A stretch of 64,000 bases of DNA from Natronococcus sp. CG52 (lineage in GTDB: Archaea; Halobacteriota; Halobacteria; Halobacteriales; Natrialbaceae): assembly GCF_023913515.1 (NCBI RefSeq), contig NZ_CP099391.1, positions 2,852,001 to 2,916,000 on the forward strand, given 5' to 3'. The position numbers were made by a program, and so were the translations under genes. The notes beneath the pieces were generated by a model. It searched no databases and had not been told where the DNA came from. It saw only the letters and a program-made list of their open reading frames with translations. Below are positions 56,788-64,000 of this stretch, piece by piece (the stretch's first letter is position 1; the number at the start of each line of letters is the position of its first letter).

Positions 56788-58253
56788 TGAAAGTCGGTGC
56801 AGAAACGTCGAAGCGGTTCGTCACGAACGTTCTCGGAACGGTCGCGGGGTTTCTGGGAACGGTCATTTTTACGCGCGAACTCGGCTTCGAGGGCATCGGC
56901 GCGTACGCGATTTTCTTCAGCCTTCAGATGGTGGCGGCGAATCTCGTCAGCTTCGGACTCTACCCGACCGTCGTCAAACGGGTGAGCGAGAAGAACCGCG
57001 AAGCGCGTCAGTTCACCAGCGGCGGTCTGATCCTCCTCGCCGGCGTCGTCGTGGTCGCCGTGGCGTCGATGGTCTTCCGTGACTGGATCAACCAGTTGAT
57101 CGGCGTGGATGCCGCGGCGCTCGTTCCTCTCAGCGTTCTCTCGTGGGGGATGTTCCGGCTCTCGGGATCGTTCCTGGAGGGGAAACAGCGGGTCGCCCTC
57201 GTCGGCGCGATAGAGAACGGACGATACGCGCTCATCGTGCCGATTCAAGTCGCGCTGATCGGCGCGGGACTCGGGGTCGTCGGGCTCATCTGGGGATTGA
57301 TCGCGGGGCAGTTCCTGATTTTCTTGATTTCGTACGTCGGATTCGCACGCGTCGTCCCGGCCTGGCCCTCGATGGAACTGTTCCGGGAGTTCGTTAACTA
57401 CTCGAAATACGCGTACGTCCAGAACGTCTCCAGCCAACTCTTCAAACAGGCGGATTACATACTCCTCGGCTACTTCGTCGGCCCCGGGCCGACCGGAGTC
57501 TATCTGAACGTCTTTCGAATCACCGAAGCGTCGATGCTGTTTTCCTCCGCGCTGTCTCAGGTGGCCTTCCCGCAGTTCTCGGCCCTGACGGAGAGGGGAG
57601 ACGACGAGCGAATCTCTCGTCTGCTCGCCAGCGTGTTCACGTACGCCGGGCTGTTCGCGATTCCGATGATCGGCGGCGGTGCCGTCATCGGGAACGCGCT
57701 CCTGATGACCGTCTACGCGAACAGCGCGGGCACCCTCTCGCTCCCCCTCGTGGGCGTCGTCGGGATGGCAAACGCGTTGCTCCCGGTACTCGCGGTGGCG
57801 AACCTGCTCAACGGGTACCGCGAGGGACTGGAAATGTTCTTCCTCGGAACGGATCAGCCGCGAGTCTACGCGGTTAGCGGGCTCCTCCTCATATTCGTCT
57901 ACACCCTGTTGTCGGTACCGCTCACGGTGCTGTTCGGTCCGTGGGGCATCGCGTGTGCGACCGTTCTCGCGTTCGGCGCGAGCGTCGTCATTTTGCTCGT
58001 TTTTCTCGACGAGCAGATACCGGAATCGGCGTCGATCGACGTCGGCGTACAGCTAATATCGATGCTGGGTATGACCGCCGTCGTGTACGCGCTCAAACTG
58101 CAGCTGGGCGGTGCTCTCGGCTGGGCGCGAATCACGATCCTGATCGGCGTGGGCGCGGGGACCTACTTCGCGGGGCTGTTGCTGCTCAGTGAACGGATTC
58201 GTCTCGACGCTATCGGCGTCATCCGCGACCTCCGTAACGAGGGGCTTCTGTAG
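56787..58253 (+). CDS. Oligosaccharide flippase family protein
   Basis: A 488-residue polytopic membrane protein with 12-14 helices of the MATE/Wzx polysaccharide-transporter type. It begins MKVGAETSKRFVTNVLGTVAG, followed by FTRELGFEGIGAYAIFFSLQ and KRVSEKNREARQF, and later YFVGPGPTGVYLNVFRITEA. It probably flips the dolichol-linked glycan to the outer face, the role suggested for AglR in H. volcanii. Position between the AlkP genes and aglB supports that. Confidence 0.88.
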   Translation: MKVGAETSKRFVTNVLGTVAGFLGTVIFTRELGFEGIGAYAIFFSLQMVAANLVSFGLYPTVVKRVSEKNREARQFTSGGLILLAGVVVVAVASMVFRDWINQLIGVDAAALVPLSVLSWGMFRLSGSFLEGKQRVALVGAIENGRYALIVPIQVALIGAGLGVVGLIWGLIAGQFLIFLISYVGFARVVPAWPSMELFREFVNYSKYAYVQNVSSQLFKQADYILLGYFVGPGPTGVYLNVFRITEASMLFSSALSQVAFPQFSALTERGDDERISRLLASVFTYAGLFAIPMIGGGAVIGNALLMTVYANSAGTLSLPLVGVVGMANALLPVLAVANLLNGYREGLEMFFLGTDQPRVYAVSGLLLIFVYTLLSVPLTVLFGPWGIACATVLAFGASVVILLVFLDEQIPESASIDVGVQLISMLGMTAVVYALKLQLGGALGWARITILIGVGAGTYFAGLLLLSERIRLDAIGVIRDLRNEGLL

Positions 58254-58386
58254 AACGATCCGTCGTAACACTGCCCGATCTGGACGTAACGCGCACTCGA
58301 GGACTACGGAGCGCAATCCGGGTTTCGAACGCTCGAGCGGTTTCGTCCCGTGCGCGTCCCGAAAGTGTCGGAAGTACATGACAAGG

Positions 58387-58394
58387 CTTATTCT
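58387..58394 (+). promoter_or_regulatory. TATA box of aglB
   Basis: cttattct centred about 27 bases before the ATG at 58418. This supports a separate, leaderless aglB transcript and the ATG chosen over an upstream TTG at 58394. Confidence 0.55.
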
Positions 58395-58417
58395 TGGCTT
58401 GGGTCTGGTGCAAGCTA

Positions 58418-61369
58418 ATGAGTACTGACACTGAACACGTCGAGGAGGGGACCGAATCGTCCCTCCTCGAGACGTGGCGGAGCTGGTATCACCTCCCCGT
58501 CGTCGGGGTCGTGATGCTGTTTATGGTCTGGGTGCGCACCCAGTCGTACGAGAAGTTCGTCACCGACGACGGAACGCCCGCCCTGGCGGGCGTCGACTCG
58601 TGGTACCACTGGCGGACGATCCAGTGGACCGCGGAGAACTACCCGCGGACGATGCCGTACGAGGTCTGGACCGGTTTTCCGACGGGTAACTACGTCGGCC
58701 AGTTCGGCACGCTGTTCGATCAACTCATCGTCACCGCCGCGATGATCGTCGGCCTCGGCGATCCGTCGACCGAGACGCTGTACACGGTCTCGCTGCTCGC
58801 TATTCCGGTCATGGCCGCGCTCGTCGCGATCCCCGTCTTCTACGCGGGCCGCCGACTCGGGGGCACGATCGGCGGTATCGTCTCCGTGATCGTTCTCGCG
58901 CTCGCGCCCGGCCAGTTCCTCGCTCGCTCGACGGTCGGGCAACTCGATCACCACGTCGGCGAAGTCCTGTTCATGGCGATCGCGGTGGTCGCGATGATGG
59001 CCGCACTCCGCGCGGCCGAACGCGAGAAGCCGATCTACGAACTGATCGTCGACAGGGATTGGGACACCCTTCGGGCCCCGACGCTCTACAGCGGCCTGGC
59101 CGGCCTCGCACTCGCGCTGTACGTCTGGGTGTGGCCGTCGGCGATCCTGTTGATCGGGGTATTCGGCGTCTTCTTCGTCGTTCAACTCCCTCTCGATTAC
59201 CTGCGCGGCGTCTCGCCGGACCACGTCGCCTTCGCGGGCGCGGTGAGTCTCGGCGTCGCGGCGATCGTAACGACGCTGCTGATCGAACGACCGGGTACCG
59301 GCGTCACGAGCTTCAGTTACCTCCAGCCGCTCACCGCGCTGCTCGTCGCCGCCGGCTGCGTCTTCATGGCGTGGCTCGCACGGGAGTGGGACGATCGGAA
59401 CCTCGATCGCCGTTACTATCCGGCGACGATCGTCGGCCTCATCGTCGCGACGTTCGCCGTAATGTGGCTCGTCCTCCCGGACTTCTACGGCACGCTCGTC
59501 GGGAACCTCACGAGCCGCCTGCTCCCGCTCGATCCGGGTACCGGAACGCTTACCATTCAGGAAGCACAGCCGCCGTCGGACTTCACGGAGCACGTTTTCG
59601 AGGAGTACGGCACCGCCTTCTACACGATGCTCGTCGGCCTCGCCTTCCTCGTCGCCCGCCCGTTCCTCGGTCGGGAGTTCCGCGCCGAGTACACGCTGAT
59701 CCTCGTCTGGTCGCTGTTCCTGATCAGCATGGCCGCGACGCAGATCCGCTTCGCGTACTACCTCGTGCTCGCGGTCGCCGTCGTCAACGCCGTCTTCGTC
59801 GCGGACGTCGTACGACTGTTCGATCTCGACCTGCAGCGCGGCGCCCGGTCGCTTCGGGAGATCGAGACCTACCAGATCATGGTCCTGCTCGTGGTCGTGT
59901 TGCTCCTGTTCGCTCCGCTGCTTCCGGTCGTCAACGCCGACGGAAACGCAATCGATCGCGGCGAAGTGGCATCCCCACACTCCGACGCCCAGGTCTGGGA
60001 GGGGTCGACGCACTGGCTCGAGTCCAACACCCCCGATCCCGGCGCCTACGGCGGCGCTGACAACGCCGACGAACTCGAGTACTACGGCACCTACGACCGC
60101 CCCGAAGACGGGGATCACGAGTACCCCGAGGGAGCCTACGGCGTGATGTCCTGGTGGGACTACGGCCACCTGATCACGACCCAGGGCGAACGCATCCCGC
60201 ACTCGAACCCGTTCCAGCAGAACGCGCGCACCTCCTCGGCGTTCTTCACGGCCGAGTCCGAGGAGCAGTCGGAGCTCATTCTCGAGGCGATCGCCGCCGG
60301 CGAGGATCCGCTCGACGACGAGAACGACGTCCGCTCGAGCGAGGAACTCGAGGCCGTGGTCGACGAGGACGCCCACGAGCAGATGCGGTACGTGATGATC
60401 GACGACCAGATGGCCGGCGGGAAGTTCAGTGCGATAACCGCCTGGTCCGGCCCGGGCTACCGCCACTACACCACGCCGGCGGATTACGAGCCGAACGAGC
60501 AGATCGAGCGCGACGAGATCGAGGAGCGCTTCGGCGACGTGCCGTACCACGACACCACGCTCTCCCGGCTCTACTTCGACGACGCGAGCGGGATGGAGCA
60601 CTACCGGCTCGTCCACGAGAACGACGACCGAACGGTTCAGTACATCAGCTACGCCCTCGTCGATCCGGAAACCGACCGGGTGATCCAGGGCGAGAACGGG
60701 CAGCCACAGGTCGCGATCAACCAGATGGTCGACCAGCGGACTCAGGTACAACTCGCCCGACTCCAACAGAACTCGAACGTCGACGTCGAAGAGTTCGACG
60801 TGCGTCAGGGTTCCGCCATCAAGACCTACGAACGCGTCGAGGGCGCGACCATCACCGGAACCGTCGACGAACCCGTCGGCGACGATGCGACGGTGATCGC
60901 CGACGTCGAACTCGATCCCGGCACCGAACGCGGCACGTTCAATTACACCCAGGAAGCCGAACTCGAGGCGGACGGCTCCTTCGAACTGACCGTTCCGTAC
61001 GCGACCGACGACGAACTCGGCGTCGAGGACGGCTACACGAACAGCAGCGTCGAAGCGGTCAGCGACTACACCGTGACCGTCGTCGGCGACGAGACGTACC
61101 AGGGAGAAACCGAGGTGCCCGAAACCGCCGTCGTCGACGGCGACACCGTCGAGGTCGAGGGCCTCGAGGAGACCGAACTCGAGGAGCCGGTCGGTGAAGA
61201 TGCCGACGACGGTGAGGAGGGCGCTGATGATGAGGACGCCGACTCTAACGACGGTGAGGACGCTGCCGACGAAGACGCTGCCGACGACGGTAACGAGACG
61301 ACCGGCGACGAGAACGCGACCGATGATGCCAGCGGTTCGCTCGCTCCGGTCGCCGCTCAGGTGCAATAG
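58418..61369 (+). CDS. aglB: Dolichyl-phosphooligosaccharide-protein glycotransferase AglB
   Basis: A 983-residue STT3-family oligosaccharyltransferase, from the ATG at 58418. The N-terminal half has about 13 membrane helices, with catalytic acidic motifs ALAGVDSWYHWRT and QLDHHVGEV. The soluble half has the diagnostic WWDYGH at residues 579-584 and a beta-rich end (EGATITGTVDEPVGDDATV). The last about 60 residues are a highly acidic Asp/Glu/Ala tail with NET and NAT sequons. It transfers the lipid-linked glycan to Asn of S-layer and other exported proteins and closes the glycosylation island. Confidence 0.96.
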   Translation: MSTDTEHVEEGTESSLLETWRSWYHLPVVGVVMLFMVWVRTQSYEKFVTDDGTPALAGVDSWYHWRTIQWTAENYPRTMPYEVWTGFPTGNYVGQFGTLFDQLIVTAAMIVGLGDPSTETLYTVSLLAIPVMAALVAIPVFYAGRRLGGTIGGIVSVIVLALAPGQFLARSTVGQLDHHVGEVLFMAIAVVAMMAALRAAEREKPIYELIVDRDWDTLRAPTLYSGLAGLALALYVWVWPSAILLIGVFGVFFVVQLPLDYLRGVSPDHVAFAGAVSLGVAAIVTTLLIERPGTGVTSFSYLQPLTALLVAAGCVFMAWLAREWDDRNLDRRYYPATIVGLIVATFAVMWLVLPDFYGTLVGNLTSRLLPLDPGTGTLTIQEAQPPSDFTEHVFEEYGTAFYTMLVGLAFLVARPFLGREFRAEYTLILVWSLFLISMAATQIRFAYYLVLAVAVVNAVFVADVVRLFDLDLQRGARSLREIETYQIMVLLVVVLLLFAPLLPVVNADGNAIDRGEVASPHSDAQVWEGSTHWLESNTPDPGAYGGADNADELEYYGTYDRPEDGDHEYPEGAYGVMSWWDYGHLITTQGERIPHSNPFQQNARTSSAFFTAESEEQSELILEAIAAGEDPLDDENDVRSSEELEAVVDEDAHEQMRYVMIDDQMAGGKFSAITAWSGPGYRHYTTPADYEPNEQIERDEIEERFGDVPYHDTTLSRLYFDDASGMEHYRLVHENDDRTVQYISYALVDPETDRVIQGENGQPQVAINQMVDQRTQVQLARLQQNSNVDVEEFDVRQGSAIKTYERVEGATITGTVDEPVGDDATVIADVELDPGTERGTFNYTQEAELEADGSFELTVPYATDDELGVEDGYTNSSVEAVSDYTVTVVGDETYQGETEVPETAVVDGDTVEVEGLEETELEEPVGEDADDGEEGADDEDADSNDGEDAADEDAADDGNETTGDENATDDASGSLAPVAAQVQ

Positions 61370-61623
61370 CGCCTGACGCGTCGCCCCGAGTCGAACTCTC
61401 TTCTCGACGTTCTTCTCCGATCGTCTACGGACAATTCTTCCACGTCCGACGCGTCGCTACCGTTTCAGCGTACTCGAGCGCCGTTCTTCCGATCTCGGTT
61501 CCGCCTTCCGATCTCGAGCGTTCACGTGCGTCTACTCGGCCGTTCGTCCGAAACGAGTTCGTCCGTTCAAAATACGTGCGACACCGACCGTCGTTCACGA
61601 CGGTCCGCGATCTACCGGACCGC

Positions 61624-62799
61624 TCACGACGTCACGTTCCCGTTCGGGCCGTTCTCGACCGGGCCGAGTGCCCGAAACGCGATCGTCGGGAACCGGGCGA
61701 CGACCGTGCTGGGGCGGCGGCCGCTCCCGCTGACGGACAGCGGGACGCGTTCGATGACACCGCGATCCGCGAGTTCGTACAGAAAGCGTTTGACCGTTCC
61801 GGCGGTCAGCGACGATCGGTCTGCGATCTCCGCCGCGACGTCGCGAATGGGACGGTCGGCGGAATCGACGGCGATGAGGTCGCGGAGGACCTGTTGGCGC
61901 GTCTCGGAGAGTGCCAGCACCCGATCGACGTGGACGCCGTTCTCGGGAACGTCCGCCGTCGCCGCCTCGAGGTGGGTCCGTTCGATTCGATCCGCGCCGT
62001 CCTCGCCGGCGAGGACCACCGCGCCGAACAGCGCGGCGAGCGCGTCGTGTGCGTTGCCGTCGGCCCAGATCGCGACCTCGCGGACGGTTTCGTGGTCGAG
62101 GGCCCCTGGAGAGAGCCCGGTCGACGTCCGGTCGGTGACGACGTCGACGAGTTCGTGATGGCGGTAAGACGGGACCGTCACCGTCGGTCCGTCCCAGCCG
62201 TCGGGTTCGGTCTGCCCGACGGCGATCGTCGAGACGTTTTCGGCCGACGGTTCGACGAGTTCGCGAACGCGCTCGTAAGAGAGCGTCTCGGGTTCGTCGT
62301 AGTGATCGACAGCGATGACTGCACGCCGGTCCGGTCGCTCGAGCCGCGAGCAGAGTCGCTCGCGGAGATCGTCGGTTCCCACGCCGCTCTCGGGAACCGA
62401 CTCCGCGGAGATCCGCGAGAGGACGGTCCGGTAGAACGCGAAGGCGCTCTCGACGCGACGCGCGTCGACGTAGACGAACCACGTCACCGGGCCGGTGCTG
62501 CCGGCCCGCGTCGTCGTCCCCATCGTGCGAGTGGTCTCGCCGAGTCGATCGTTCAGCGCCGCGAACAGCGACGTGACGATCGCTGAGGTTCCGGCACCCG
62601 CGGGACCGACGACCGCGACGGGCTCCGGAAGCGTGCCGTCGAACACCGCCTCGAGTGCGTCGAGCAGCTGCTCGAGCACGGGACCTCGACCCACCGGTTC
62701 CGACCGGTGAACCACCGGACTGAGGTGTTCACGGTTGACGACGATCCCGTTGTCGCGGCGCGCGGATCGTCGTCGAGCGATGCGTTCCTGGAGGTCCAT
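61624..62799 (-). CDS. Orc1/Cdc6-like AAA protein with damaged P-loop
   Basis: A 391-residue protein starting MDLQERIARRRSARRDN. The layout matches Orc1/Cdc6-type ATPases: PVGRGPVLEQLLDALEAVF before the P-loop, a Walker B-like AVIAVDHYDEPE, sensor-like STIAVGQTE and a C-terminal winged helix (DRSSLTAGTVKRFLYELADR). The P-loop reads GPAGAGTS (residues 65-72) with Thr where the ATP-binding Lys should be, and Walker B is also altered. ATPase activity is doubtful; it may be a DNA-binding regulator. Its ATG overlaps the glpC stop by one base (TAATG). Confidence 0.78.
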   Translation of the reverse strand: MDLQERIARRRSARRDNGIVVNREHLSPVVHRSEPVGRGPVLEQLLDALEAVFDGTLPEPVAVVGPAGAGTSAIVTSLFAALNDRLGETTRTMGTTTRAGSTGPVTWFVYVDARRVESAFAFYRTVLSRISAESVPESGVGTDDLRERLCSRLERPDRRAVIAVDHYDEPETLSYERVRELVEPSAENVSTIAVGQTEPDGWDGPTVTVPSYRHHELVDVVTDRTSTGLSPGALDHETVREVAIWADGNAHDALAALFGAVVLAGEDGADRIERTHLEAATADVPENGVHVDRVLALSETRQQVLRDLIAVDSADRPIRDVAAEIADRSSLTAGTVKRFLYELADRGVIERVPLSVSGSGRRPSTVVARFPTIAFRALGPVENGPNGNVTS

Positions 62800-64000
62800 T
62801 ACGTCTCCTCCAGCTCCGTCCCCACGAGCGCGGCCTCGAGAACCTGCAGCGTGTGCTGGATCTCGTAGCCGGTTCCGTGCTCCATCTGCATCGAGCAGGT
62901 CGGACACTCCGTCAGCCCGGTCGTGGCCTCCGCGTCCTCCATGTGCTCGAACATTTCCTCACCGATCTTCATGGAGGTTTCGTAGTTCTCTTCCTTCCAG
63001 CCGTAGGTGCCGGAGATTCCGGAACAGGAGTCGCCGACGTCCTCGGCCTCGACGCCGTCGATCGCGCTCATCACTTCGATCGTCTGTCCGTCCAGCCCCT
63101 GATTTCGCGAGTGGCACGGGGCGTGGTAGGCGAAGCTGGCGTCGTCGACCCGGGTCCCCTCGAGTTCGCCCTCGAGGTCCTCGTGGACCCGGAGGTACTC
63201 GACGGCTTCCCAGGTGTTCTCGGCGACGCTCTCGGTGCCCTCGAAGTCGAACAGCTCCGGGTACTCCTGGCGGAGCGACATCGAACAGGAGGTACAGGAG
63301 GCGATGACGTCGGCGCCGTCTTCGATCGCCGCGGAGAGTTCGCGAACGTTCGTCTCGGCGGCCCGTCGGGCGTCGTCGAGCATTCCGTTGGCGAACATCG
63401 GCGTCCCGGAACAGGCCTGTTCGGGAATCATGACCTCGTAGCCGAAGCGCTCGAAGACGCGCACGAGCGCCTTCCCGACCTCAGTCGTGTTGTAATTCGA
63501 GTAGCAGCCGTGGAAGTAGGCGATGCGCTTCTCCTCGCTCTGGACCTCGGCGCCGCGCTCCGCTCGCGCTTCCTGCGCTCGCTCCCTCGAGGTGGCGTTG
63601 CCACCTCGCTTTGCCCACCATTCACGAAAGGTCGTCTTCGCGAACTCGGGGAACTCTCGCTCGCTGGTGATGCCGAGGACCTTCTCGCCCATCCACTGCG
63701 TGACGGAGAGGCCCATCACGAAGTTCGCCGTCCGCGGGAACGCCGACGCCAGCGGGGCGAGCTGGCGGTAGTTCGAGAGCATCCGGTTGCGCCAGTACTC
63801 GCGGGAGAACTTGCTCATGTTCTCCTCGACGTACTCGGCTCGCGCCGTATTGTGCATCTGCGACAGGGGTACTTCGGAGGGACAGGCGCTGTCACAGCGC
63901 ATGCAGTTCGAACACTTCATCACCGAGTCGTCGATGTCGTGGTCGTCCTGACGCTTGAGCCGCCACTGCTCGGGTCCCTGGAACTTCGGGCCGGGGAACT
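62799..64000 (-). CDS. glpC: Anaerobic glycerol-3-phosphate dehydrogenase subunit C (5' end outside window)
   Basis: The frame continues to the right edge (FPGPKFQGPEQWRLKRQDDH before MKCSNCMRCDSAC), so the N-terminus is missing. It has a ferredoxin-type cluster motif CSNCMRCDSACPS and two CCG domains (ACSGTPMF with SCTSCSMSL, then APCHSRNQG with SCSGISGTYG and ECPTCSMQMEHG). These bind iron-sulfur clusters. GlpC passes electrons from GlpAB to the membrane quinone pool in glycerol use. glpA and glpB would be expected just beyond the edge. Confidence 0.9.
   Translation of the reverse strand, partial: FPGPKFQGPEQWRLKRQDDHDIDDSVMKCSNCMRCDSACPSEVPLSQMHNTARAEYVEENMSKFSREYWRNRMLSNYRQLAPLASAFPRTANFVMGLSVTQWMGEKVLGITSEREFPEFAKTTFREWWAKRGGNATSRERAQEARAERGAEVQSEEKRIAYFHGCYSNYNTTEVGKALVRVFERFGYEVMIPEQACSGTPMFANGMLDDARRAAETNVRELSAAIEDGADVIASCTSCSMSLRQEYPELFDFEGTESVAENTWEAVEYLRVHEDLEGELEGTRVDDASFAYHAPCHSRNQGLDGQTIEVMSAIDGVEAEDVGDSCSGISGTYGWKEENYETSMKIGEEMFEHMEDAEATTGLTECPTCSMQMEHGTGYEIQHTLQVLEAALVGTELEET

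Noticed and set aside
58415-61366. Long minus-strand frame opposite aglB
   Set aside because: It mirrors aglB over its whole length with no domain of its own; a GC-rich coding shadow.

Overview
The window comes from a haloarchaeon. The DNA is GC-rich, the predicted proteins are highly acidic, several promoters put a TATA box about 25-28 bases before a start codon (leaderless style), exported proteins carry twin-arginine lipoprotein signals, and the families found (AglB, AglJ, diphthine synthase, Orc1/Cdc6, haloarchaeal DUF proteins) are archaeal. From about 12 kb to the right edge the gene order broadly follows what I recall of the Haloferax volcanii segment running from fructose PTS, leu/ilv and aglJ through aglB to glpC. 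It differs by local insertions and a much larger glycan locus.

Layout. 1-3050: a partial, repeat-rich secreted surface protein. 3.4-5.4 kb: a biotin ECF transporter operon (bioY, ATPase, EcfT) with a BirA-type operator in front. 5.4-6.6 kb: a gene-poor stretch ending at tRNA-Thr(CGU), with copies of the tRNA 3' end that look like an integration scar. 6.8-11.6 kb: Trm5, a FilR1-type HTH regulator, diphthine synthase and a polysaccharide-deacetylase-like Tat lipoprotein. 12-19.6 kb: fructose metabolism, with class I aldolase and fructose-bisphosphatase on the plus strand facing a five-gene fructose PTS operon and pfkB-glpR on the minus strand. 19.9-32.8 kb: branched-chain amino acid synthesis (leuA, ilvB-ilvN-ilvC-small protein-leuC-leuD, leuB). 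A subtilase and a VWA lipoprotein sit between leuD and leuB. 33-38 kb: small regulators and conserved haloarchaeal proteins.

37.9-61.4 kb is an N-glycosylation and surface-glycan island. It starts with aglJ, is interrupted by an orc1/cdc6 gene and a replication origin (origin-recognition repeats facing each other across an AT-rich stretch), and continues with two NDP-sugar epimerases, three glycosyltransferases, seven alkaline-phosphatase-superfamily enzymes without signal peptides, a flippase, and ends with the oligosaccharyltransferase aglB. The likely logic is that AglJ and the glycosyltransferases build a glycan on a dolichol-type carrier, the epimerases supply sugars, the flippase exports the lipid-linked glycan and AglB transfers it to Asn. 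The role of the seven AlkP-fold enzymes is unknown and is the most promising novelty here. The right edge holds an Orc1/Cdc6-like AAA protein with a damaged P-loop, coupled to glpC.

Other signals: leuA has no conventional start codon in the frame that encodes its catalytic N-terminus and appears to need a +1 shift at a G6 run beside a hairpin; the aldolase and PTS promoters share a 22-base element; and eight proteins in the window share an LGYL(E) C-terminal tail.
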